Both the position numbers and the translations under genes were made by a program. This document shows, in pieces, positions 10,957-20,407 of a stretch of 64,000 bases of DNA. The stretch comes from Schizochytrium sp. TIO01 (Eukaryota; Sar; Bigyra; Thraustochytrida; Thraustochytriidae), in the NCBI GenBank assembly GCA_004764695.1, contig SMSO01000025.1, positions 2,935,102 to 2,999,101 of the forward strand, in the 5' to 3' direction. The notes beneath the pieces are model-generated. The model had not been told where the DNA came from and did no database searches. It was given only the letters and a program-made list of their open reading frames with translations. The stretch's first letter is position 1, and each line of letters opens with the position of its first letter.

Positions 10957-12693
10957 ACCCCTTAATATTTCGTTCGCTGTGCAACTTTTACATAATCTTC
11001 CCTGTTTTTATCCTTTGTGATTCTCGCTCTTCTATTCTCATCCTTTGGTTTTCTTGTTTCATCATGCATCCCTTGGCATCACCTGATAGGCAGGATGTCT
11101 CAAGCTGATGCTCACCATCACTTATTGCGTTTGAAGACATCGTACCCGGATGTAAGCCCATAGGTCTGTGAATGCAATCGTTTTGTTCGTGCACTAAGAA
11201 CAACTCCATTGCAGTAGAGGTTCTGTGCCTGCTTCCTCGTAAGGCCTCTTTACACTGCTGCGAGCGAAGGTCTACAGGCGCTATAAGTGCTGTAAGAGTA
11301 GCAAGGGGGAAAATGTTATTCTTCCTGTTTGGCACCATCGGTGCCATATGATGGTGGGGTTGTTGTCGGCGCTACCTGGATTTGGGAGGGCTTGAAGGGC
11401 TCGAAGGTACTGGGCTAACTCGGGTAAAATTCATCTAAAACGTTCTTTTTATTAGTCTCGCTTCTTGAGACCGTACCTGGCCGTAAAGCTCTTGCTCGAG
11501 ATCCATTTTGTGAGTTGTGCAGAGCAAGGAAGAGTATTTGAAAGCTTCTGTCAGAGCTAACAGCAAAACAAAATCAAAACTCGACCAGATCAAAACTCAA
11601 GGTATTCGAAGTGTCTCTTATTTTGGTACTACAGTTTATTTTTCTTATTAAGAAAATTTTATTCGGGGGTGCTTACATTAAATATTGATTTCTAAAGGGT
11701 TAATATGAGGTACGATTCAAGGTTCTCATCTTGAAAATGTAGATCGCAAAAGATCAAATTAGGAAGCACAAATTCAACATATACGAAGCCCGTCAATGAA
11801 AACGAATTTCTTGTACGTAATGAGGTCGGGTTGAATGTGTAGTTTGAAGGAATTCACGAGCACATACTTGTTGAGGTGATATCGTGCGGTTCAATCCAAA
11901 AAATAAACATCTTATGTTTCTTGCTGTTTTGCTATTTAAGTATGTTTTGTACGTGCAGTTGCCAGATGCAGACTTTTTGAGTGAAGTAAAGTCTTCGAAA
12001 TCTATTAAGGCAAAGGCTGGTCTTAATTGAAGTTCGAGTTAACTCATATCCTGCGTCCTAGAGCTCCTGAAGGAGATGTGATTGTTCTGCCAAGATGCGC
12101 TGAGGAGCATGATTGCTGCCAGTGCTAGCAGGCGTAATTGGAGCGTCTTGGAGCCAAAGACTAAAGAATCTTGCAGGTAGCCCATCTTCTCCTCTTTGAT
12201 AGTCAAAGTAAGTGTATTCATTTGGTACCTCTACCTGAGACCAATCTTGAGTTTTTTTAATTGAGCTGACCTGAAGTTAATTTCATAAGATTCTTGAGTT
12301 CCTTTTCATACTTCCCATAAAATTTCTCACCCAATGTGTAACCTTGAACACCCACTTCACAAGCCCGGCTTTGCGTTACTAGCGACATTGGCAGGATTAT
12401 AAAGGATTTCAGGATGCAGGGAAATGGCTTTGTTTACATGAGAACGCCAAAAAATATAGCTCGAACTCCTATCGCAGTAGATGTTTTAGAACTCAAGTTG
12501 TCACTGTCGTAGCTTTCTTTCACAGTCATAGTTGTTAGCATTTTGTTTATTTATTATAACAACCAGAGAAGTAGGTGGTATTGAAGTGGGGTTCAAGTAT
12601 TGAATTAATGACAGGGTCTAGTGCTTGTACACTCAATAAGAAGAAATAGAAACGATAGTGAAGTAAACAGACTACATCCTCAAAGCACTTCCT

Positions 12694-12877
12694 AAAGAGT
12701 CGGAGGATACAATTAAGTACACGAGTTCCTCGCGGGGACTTAGTCTATACAAGCCTGTCAAAGATGTGATGAAGAATACATGACCTCAAGCGCTCAGTGA
12801 AGAAGCAGAGTAGCCAATTGGGTAGACGAGCTCCACGAAGGTCCTCCGTCTATAAATGTCTACCGAAGGTTTGATGC
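12694..12877. repeat. imperfect tandem duplication, period about 105 bases
   Basis: A segment at about 12694-12772 resembles one at about 12800-12877. Both contain ACGAG-TCC-CG, a shared GTCTATA, and an AATT-GTA block just before ACGAG. By eye about 70 percent of positions agree. The copies encode no shared long frame. Confidence 0.5.
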
Positions 12878-13329
12878 TTGGTGCTCGAGGTTTGGTCTAT
12901 TCAAGTTTGGGTTTGCTAATTTGATTTTGTCCAAAAGACGCTGAATACGGCGTTCCTGTTAATTTACATAGCACATTAGTAAATGTATACAACTCAAAAA
13001 TTACATCGTTTTGAGAACGATTCGCAATTGCTCTAAAACCTCGCGTATACCAGTCACGGAACGATGCATTTTACAGTAACGAATATACTCTATTTGCTCT
13101 AAGATTTATTTTGAGAGATTGGATAAGAATTATCTGATTGTGTACGTGCATCTTTTGGTCATGGAGTAACTTGGATAGTCTTGCTGTCTAACTACCACTT
13201 AGCGATATCATTACTTATGAGAAATGGTACAAATTTGTCAATGAGAAATGGACAGGCCAGTCGAATACATAGTCTTTACAGCCTTCGAATTCATTCGAAC
13301 TTGAATGAGTGGGATTGAACACACCTTTG

Positions 13330-13989
13330 CTAGCGTTGTCTATGATGATATTGCTTAGAATCAAAAGTTGCGAAACGGACAAGCGGTTTACACGAATGGC
13401 TAAGTTCAGAGACAGATTCTAATGCTGATAGAATAATGATCGACATGTAAGGATTCGAGACAAGCTTACACAAGACAACAATTTCTATCGTTTGTGACTT
13501 TCTGAAACGCAAGTTTTCAATCCAGAAGACGGATCTCCTCTTTACGCTAATATTTTTGTCTGGTATGATAAATGACAAAAGGCTAGGTAGGTAGTGACAT
13601 GGGGACTTACTTCAAATAGATTTGAAACATGGAGAAACTACTTGTTAAACCTCTCACCTCTGAGAGGCCAAACTAGCAGTGAATGAACAGCTACTGGTTT
13701 GTTACAATAAACGATCTAAATGTAAAACAAGGTAGGTGATGTGGGACCTACTGACCATGTGCAGTATCAGACATCATCATGGAGAACCCAGCACGGCGAG
13801 CTGGCATAAATAGACCAGCGTCACATATCCGTAACAACTTGTTGGATGACCATTCTTCTTTGAAAAATGAATGACGAATAATTGCTTGTCGCTCTGCGAT
13901 GCATAGGCCGAATTCTTGACTAAGACATAACCAAAAATCACGCATTGTAGGAAACTTACTACGTGCGAGTTGTCCTTAGAATTACAAAA
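13330..13989 (-). other. candidate spliced transcription unit with very short introns
   Basis: On the minus strand, three GT-AG candidates fit together. One intron is at 13959-13920 (40 bases, GTAAGT...TTAG), one starts with a donor at 13751 (GTAGGT), and one is at 13610-13547 (64 bases, GTAAGT...TTAG). Open segments lie between them: 13919-13752 (56 codons) and a last exon 13546-13330 ending in TAG. The middle acceptor is ambiguous; the most parsimonious one (AG near 13675-13690) leads to an early stop, while one near 13640 keeps the frame open. The peptide matches no family I know. It could be a fast-evolving protein, a noncoding RNA or chance. Confidence 0.28.
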
Positions 13990-15178
13990 CTAAAAAACAG
14001 AAACTGACTAGTACGTCGAATAGTCAAGGCTTGCCTTGCAGTAAGTTGCGTTTCTTTTATTCAATGAGGCACCTCCTCTATTTAAAAAGCTTTTTTCAGC
14101 TCGAGATGTCATCGAAGGTTGCTTGTTGGAGACGAGTGGACTGCTTCATATCTCTATGATGTGAAAGAAATCTGGATTAGCATAATGCAGACGATTATAA
14201 GTCACTATGTTCCCTAAATAGGCATGGATTCGCCGCAAGCCACTTGCAGCATGCATCAGTCAATACTAAGGTCCATGCGTTCCCATCTATGCGTTCCCAT
14301 CTAGGTGGCACCAGCGTGTCAATCAACTTTGTTCCATAGCTAATGATCGATCCTGAACGAATCGTGAACCCTGACCACCAGTCAATCAATCTTCCTAACT
14401 CTTAGGCATTTTAAAATAAAGGAATTACAAATTGCTACCTAGGTACCTATGTGTGTCACTTCTCGCAGCAACGTAGTAGCATACTGCTAGCAGTGCAGTG
14501 CTTGCACGAGCCAAAAGTCAGTCCACCGATAGCACGTCTTTACCAAAAGGTAGAAAGTAGGTAGCACGACGACGACCTATTCTTCTCAGATCAGCGTGAA
14601 AAGCTGTTCAAAGAGAAGAGAAACACATTCGAAGAGACCGCTGCATTTCACATTTGTAATCTCTACTACTGCAACCAGGTAGCCCGTAACAGTGCACAAA
14701 TTTGCGAACTTGGCCTCCGTCGATTGACACTGCAAATCACTCGCAGCCACGGGAAGCTTCCACCTGTCCGAACATCAAACATGCCACTGCTAACCTACCT
14801 TCTTAACGCTTGAGAAGCTCTCGTGCCAAGCCGAAAGAGCGAAGGAGCTTGAGCGGCGGACGCCCCAGACTAGCCAGCGGCCCAACCCGCCCGAAGCCAC
14901 ACAAATCCAGCCAAGTTCCCTCTTCAAGTCTTGGACCATCCGCATCCAACCATCCTGGCTCTCCAAGATGGCGCCCCGTTTCTCCTCTCCTATGGCTTAC
15001 GCTAGGACACCACTAAGACGGGGTCCCAGCTGCTACTGTCACCTCCTACCAGCGCAGCTACCGCAAACTATAAGGGGGCTGGGCTGGTAGGCGCACACTT
15101 AGGGGAATCTTTAGGCCCCGGCCCACAGAAGAAAAAGGGCCACAAAGAACTTGAAAGAAGAAGTCACGCGCGCAGAAT

Positions 15179-15206
15179 ACATGAATGAATGAATGAATGA
15201 ATGAAT
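15179..15206. repeat. (AATG)n microsatellite
   Basis: About seven AATG units ending in GGATG variants. Confidence 0.9.
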
Positions 15207-15533
15207 GGATGAATTGAATTCACTGCGAAAGGCGAAGCGTCGTTGAGTAAGCCGCCCAACACGACACGCATAAGCTCAGTAAGCAGCTTGCAGGCGGGGA
15301 GGCGCGAGCTTCTCCATGCTGGTACGCAGAAGGAAACTCACTCAGGATGGCTTCGGGCGGGTGAATAATAACGACAGAACAAATAACAACAACTACAACT
15401 GCAACTAAACTACAACAATGTGCGCTCTGTTGCAAATGAAATGTGCGTCATACAGGAAAGAGGCTAAAAACCGCCTGCCGTGGACACGCACTGAAGACCA
15501 AACTCGCGTTCTTCGCGCGTTTTGCAGCAGCTA

Positions 15534-15672
15534 TAAATAAATAAATAAACAAACAAACAAACAAACAAATGAGTGAGGACTTCGCCACTGCTGGTCTCGT
15601 CAACATCAGTAGCGTCCATGAATGGCAGAAGGAGTTCTTGAACCAGCAAGCAAGCAAGCAAGCAAGCAAGCA
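15534..15672. repeat. AAAT/AAAC tract and (AAGC)n tract
   Basis: AAAT units pass into AAAC units (15534-15569). About 75 bases of unique sequence follow, then seven AAGC units (15645-15672). Confidence 0.9.
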
Positions 15673-16676
15673 ACTATCTAAAAAGGCATCCATCGATCGA
15701 TTGATTTACACGGAATCGCTCACTCGCTCACTACCACATTCCACTATGTAGCATTAGCATGAGATTGCTCTGATGAGATGAGGTGAAAACGAACTTCTTT
15801 TCATGTCGGGATTCATTGGCCGTGGATGAAGAAACCCCTCGCGAAGACCACGCTCCGCACCGCAGACTGACGGCAGCGGCAGCGTGCGGCCTGACTGACT
15901 GGCTGGCTGAGTTGGCAGCGAGGTCCATGTAATGAATGCTGCAGCGGAATAGATTTTGATAGACAGATCTTCGATCGATGCTCTCTCTATTAAGAACGAA
16001 AAGGGCACAATCCTCGAACGCGAGGCAGCCGAATTGCCGCGCGTGGATGCTCGCAGCTCGCTCGTTCTGGGAAGCGAGGCGGCCGCTCCGGAGGAACCGC
16101 GCTGACGAGGCCTCCCTCGTCCACTCGACGCGAGCTGCCCTCGGCGCGGAGCAGATTTGGAGCAGATTTGGAGCAGATTTGGAGCCGCAAGAGTCGCTTT
16201 GCTTTGCTCTGTTTGTCTGTTCTTGAGTGCGAGAAAAGACTTTTTAAAAAGAAAACAAAAAGAAGAAATGTCCATTCCTAAAGCAAACTTTCATCTCTTT
16301 ACTTCCCCCTTCCCGAAAGCACCCCCACTGGCACATAAACCCCCTCCTAGACCCTCTTCTTGGCCCCTCTAGAACACCCCACAGCAGACCTGTTTTATCC
16401 ATAGCTATGATAAAGGATAGCCATTGCTACCAGATCGATCTTTCCCCGAACGCTTATTTATCGACCGTCCCAACTCATAGTCGGCCAGTGGTGCGCAGTG
16501 GAGGCTGTGGGAGTATAGAGGGGATTCAATATTCCAGAGGTACCATGATGAGATGATGTAGTAAGATTTGATTATTTTTCTTAAATGATTTTTTGTTCAT
16601 GAGAGAAGCCATGAAGAATGCGAGAGAGACGGCAGCCAGATAAAATGAATAAAGAATGAGCACGTATTGCATGGTG

Positions 16677-16765
16677 GAGAGCCGCCTTAGTGTATTGTAT
16701 TGTGGTGTATTACATCGTATGTTGTATTGCACTGCAATGTAATGGAATGTAATATAATATAATGT
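16677..16765. repeat. degenerate GTATT/AATGT repeat
   Basis: Loose pentanucleotide repeats of the GTATT and AATGT type lie about 550 bases upstream of the MATE gene. A similar AATGT/GCAGTG block lies upstream of glutamine synthetase (about 9718-9771). Confidence 0.6.
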
Positions 16766-17299
16766 GTCGCGATAATGTACCATACCCAATCAATCTATGT
16801 TTAAATGGGCTCGTCAACGTTGTTTGTAGCTATTGACACGTAGGAACCTTCTAAACTAGATAGCAAAAGAAAGGATTACTTTTATTACAACTTTTAAATA
16901 TATCTTAAGAATAAGAATAATTAAACATTGTTGACCAATCTTGTCAAGGACAGTAACAACGCAAGCAAGCAAGCAGTGGCAGAGCGCCAATTGCTGATCG
17001 ATCCTCGGTTCCCGCCGATCGATCGAGATCTGCGCTGCATAGAGACCGCGTTGACGGTCCGCGTGCGAGCGTAAGAACACTGCAGAGTGAGTCTGCTCAG
17101 CCCACCAGCGACCCCATCTCTGTGACGCTCAGATTCTGAGCTGCTTTGCTGCGCGTCAGGGAAGCGCTCCTCGTCTCGTGACTCGTGTCGTTGCCAAAGC
17201 CGGTGAAGGTCAGGCTTACTATAACACGGCTTGCATAGCTTGTGCTGTGGAGTATAGCGACTGGATCATTTGCATCTGTTAGCTGTCCAACCAATAATC

Positions 17300-19006
17300 A
17301 TGGCGTCCGTAGATGTTGATGATAGTGATCGCCTCGACCGCGGCCTCCTCTCGAACTCCTCAAATGTAGGTGAAAATGAAGACGCCGACGCTCAGGAAAA
17401 CCTTGCCACAAAAAAGATCGACTTCTGGTCAGAGATGAAAGAGCTCAGTGTGCTCTCCCTCCCCGTCGCCCTCTCCACGCTCTGTCGTCTGGTTATTATC
17501 AACACGGATACTGCCTTCCTTGGCCACCTTGGTACGAAGGAGCTCACTGCCGCCAGTTTCGGTAACACATGGAACCAGTTCCTTAGCAACATCGCCTTCG
17601 CACCCGGTTATGCGCTCAACTCTCTCGGTAGCCAGGCCATCGGTGCTGGCAACCCCAAGCTCGCTGGTGTCTGGCTCCAGCTCGCTATCTTTATCACCAC
17701 CATCATCTGTATCCCTGTTCTTGTCGGATACCTCTTCACCAAGCCGGTCATTGCCCTCATGGTCGACTCTGATGGCGTTCCTGAGCTCGCCCAGGAATTC
17801 AACCACGTTTCTATTCTTGTGCTTTGGCCTATGGTCATGTACATGATCATCCGTCAGTACTTCCAGTCCATGCAGATTGTCACCCCCGCAATGGTTGTCT
17901 CTGGACTCACTGTTGGTGTCAACTACCTCATGAACTACTTGTTCGTGCCCCTTGACGGACCTTTCCGCTGGGGCCTCAAGGGATCTCCCTTTGCTACCTT
18001 CATCTCCATGCTCTTCCAGATTGGCTGCTTCACCCTCTACACCATGGTCATTAAGGGTTACCACAAGCCGTACTGGGGTGGCTGGTCCTGGGACTTTCTT
18101 GAGAAGTCCCGTGTTGCACGCTTCTCCAAGATGGTCATCCCCATGGCTATTGGTATTGTGCTCGAGAACTCTGGTCTCCAGCTCATTTCCTTCTCCACTG
18201 GTCGCATCGGCACTAAGGACACCCGTGAGGCCCTTATTGCTGGTAATGCCATTCTCGCCAGTCTCTGGGGTGTCCTTTGGTCTCTCTACTGGGGCTGTGG
18301 TCTTGCTCTTCAGGTTCGTGTGGGTGCCTACCTTGGTCAGGGCAACGTGCACGGAGCTAAGCTCGTCGCCAAGATCTCGGTTGTGCTTGTTGTCATTATT
18401 TGCTTTCTCGTTGGTCTTTTCACCTTCCTTTTCCGTGTTCAGATTGCCAAACTCTTCTCCAGTGACCCTGCTGTTATTGACGTTGTTGATGGTGCCATGT
18501 ACGCACTGGTCATTGACTACTTCACTGCCTGCCTTGCTCTCTGTGGTGTCAACCTGCTCGAGGCAATGGCTCAGAACCGCATCCTCGCATTTACCCTTTC
18601 TGCTGGTATGTGGTGCGTCCAGGTCCCTTGCGCTCTTCTCTTTGCATACAAGGTCCCCTATTACAAGGAACACCCCGTCTCCGGTATCTGGATGGGCCAG
18701 GTCTGTGGTGAGGTCTTCAAGTTGACCATCCTCTGGACCTACATTGCACGTCTTGACTGGGATAAGATGTGCAGAGAAGCAAAGGAGCGCTCCGAGGCTG
18801 CCGAGGCAGCTACTACTGAGGCCGATGAGCAGCTGGAGCACCTTCTTGAGGAACATGACCCTGACTTTGAGCGTGAGTCCCAGGCCATCCCCATCGGCCG
18901 AGCTAACCACCTTGAGTCTGCCGAGACCATTGCCAACTCTATGCAGGCTGGTTCGATGAGTCCTTTTGTGGGTTCTCGTTCTCCCAAGTTTTTGCGCCAA
19001 ATGTAA
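17300..19006 (+). CDS. MATE family multidrug/toxin efflux transporter, 568 aa
   Basis: Secondary transporter of the multidrug and toxic compound extrusion family, which exports organic cations and metabolites against H+ or Na+. The protein has an acidic cytosolic N-terminus (residues 1-45), about twelve hydrophobic helices (residues 55-490) arranged as two MATE halves, and a hydrophilic, acidic C-tail of about 75 residues. Family-like segments are SLPVALSTLCRLVIINTDTA near helix 1, the GYALNSLGSQAIGAGN loop, and the second-half counterpart GLALQVRVGAYLGQGN. I chose ATG 17300 (context ATCATGG) rather than the open extension upstream, which begins without a convincing start. Codon bias is C-rich as in glutamine synthetase, suggesting strong expression. 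Plasma-membrane versus vacuolar location and the substrate cannot be read from the sequence. Confidence 0.93.
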   Translation: MASVDVDDSDRLDRGLLSNSSNVGENEDADAQENLATKKIDFWSEMKELSVLSLPVALSTLCRLVIINTDTAFLGHLGTKELTAASFGNTWNQFLSNIAFAPGYALNSLGSQAIGAGNPKLAGVWLQLAIFITTIICIPVLVGYLFTKPVIALMVDSDGVPELAQEFNHVSILVLWPMVMYMIIRQYFQSMQIVTPAMVVSGLTVGVNYLMNYLFVPLDGPFRWGLKGSPFATFISMLFQIGCFTLYTMVIKGYHKPYWGGWSWDFLEKSRVARFSKMVIPMAIGIVLENSGLQLISFSTGRIGTKDTREALIAGNAILASLWGVLWSLYWGCGLALQVRVGAYLGQGNVHGAKLVAKISVVLVVIICFLVGLFTFLFRVQIAKLFSSDPAVIDVVDGAMYALVIDYFTACLALCGVNLLEAMAQNRILAFTLSAGMWCVQVPCALLFAYKVPYYKEHPVSGIWMGQVCGEVFKLTILWTYIARLDWDKMCREAKERSEAAEAATTEADEQLEHLLEEHDPDFERESQAIPIGRANHLESAETIANSMQAGSMSPFVGSRSPKFLRQM

Positions 19007-20407
19007 ACTGAGTTAGAGTGAACGAGTAAGCTGTATCTACAGCAGTAATACACATACCCCCAATACAACTCGCAATGCGTTTCTAGTCAGCCTAGTTAAC
19101 AAACAACAAGACACCGGTCCGGCGTCTCTACGATTGTCACTGGCAAGCTTTTTAATGTCTAGCTATTCGTGAGCATCATAATATTCTTTTTTTCTCTTGT
19201 CAACCTCGCTTGCATTCCTTTTAAGATTGGTTTACCTTTGTTCTTTAGTTTAGTCGCTCAATGTCCACCGTTTGCTTTTGTTGGCTTCTGTTTTACTTTT
19301 CCCCTTAAACTCATTCATCATTTATGTTTCCATAGTTCCTCACACGCGGCGGTCTTTCACTACCATAATATTATGTGAGAACATGTTTGCTTGGGCTTCG
19401 TCTGTTAGCTGAAGCACATCGAAGAATAGCCAAACGATCAAACTTGGAAAGGCAATAGAGAACAAAAACAGTTTTTGTTACGAATGTGCCACCAAGTGGA
19501 ATTAATCCGCGACCCGCTTCGTACAGAACTGCATTGAGGTTATTTCTATCCTCATCAAATTCATCAAGCTTTATACTATACTATGCTATATATGTAATAA
19601 ATCTTGGCGTCGGTGTATATAGCTCGTTCTACAGAATCCTATCTGCTGTATCTAAAAGAGGAACTATTCAAAGGTTGTGCTGAATCCTAAGAGCTGCTAC
19701 ATACAAAAGTAGTGATTTTCAAATACGAAAGCTTCTTTCAGCCTTCTCCACGACCAGACTGTGCTTGAATATATATTAATTTTTCATGGTAACTACATCT
19801 TGTGGCCCACGACTTTAATACTTTTCAACCTCGCAGCGTGTGCATCACAAATAATTCTTCTACAGCGTTTATTTTTGGAGTCTCTCTTTGAGCTACAATT
19901 AGTTCTGGACGTCCAGGATTTATAGTTGTTTACAAACTGAAAGTCAAAGTTTTAAAGCGTACTATGAATATTGTGAGAGGTAGGACTTACATAATGTCAC
20001 TATGGTTACTGTAGACTAAGGATTAATATCGTGCACGATACCTCTCAACGGTCACCAGGTCATTAAGTGTATGGATGATTCTTATATGAGGCTTTGTAAG
20101 CCTGCTTCGAGTTTACACCATCGCCTTCACGTGCTTGCCAACCAGTGAGACGCGATATTCGAGCACCACAGGTTGCTTGCTCTCAGACGAGCAGGCAAGA
20201 TATTAATTTTTCGTCAAAGGTGGACGCGGCACACACATGTTCAGACTCTAGGTTTGCTTTGGTAGGCAAACTCTAAACCTTCGTTGTCAGCTTCGAGATT
20301 CTGCTTGACTAGCTTGTGCTGTGAGTTTCGAGCCTCGTAGCCACACCAGCGTAGAGTTATTAAGTAGTTTGGTCGTCGCGACGGCGAACTCGACAGGAGA
20401 AAGCTTC
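19007..20407. other. noncoding interval
   Basis: It contains the MATE 3' region (T-rich) and the 5' flank of the next gene. A minus-strand GTAAGTCCTACC donor-like site at 19990-19979 resembles those near 13.6-13.8 kb. I see no gene in it. Confidence 0.5.

Larger units (their letters stand above)
10957..17299. other. 6.3-kb noncoding interval between glutamine synthetase and MATE transporter
   Basis: The first few hundred bases are probably the glutamine synthetase 3' UTR. About 11.4-14.5 kb is AT-richer unique sequence with a degenerate tandem repeat (12694-12877) and a candidate spliced unit on the minus strand (13330-13989). About 14.8-16.5 kb is GC-richer and carries AATG, AAAC/AAAT and AAGC microsatellites. 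I see no conserved protein in it. Confidence 0.55.

Noticed and set aside
10988-11347. 119-codon ATG-initiated minus-strand frame after glutamine synthetase
   Set aside because: It overlaps the probable glutamine synthetase 3' UTR, starts without distinguishing context, and its composition shows no domain or heptad pattern. It could be revived by transcript evidence.
15754-16275. 173-codon minus-strand frame
   Set aside because: Repeated GGAGCAGATTT units and random-looking composition, no conserved motif, non-ATG-like context.
17429-19000. Minus-strand frame of about 523 codons opposite the MATE gene
   Set aside because: Same codon-bias shadow. It is hydrophilic and shows no domain, while the plus strand encodes a clear 12-helix transporter.
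17236-20323. 14-mer TAGCTTGTGCTGTG upstream of both the MATE gene (17236-17249) and the p25-alpha-like gene (20310-20323), tested as a shared promoter element
   Set aside because: In a 64-kb window several identical 14-mers are expected by chance, the distances to the start codons differ (about 50 and 85 bases), and no third gene shows it.
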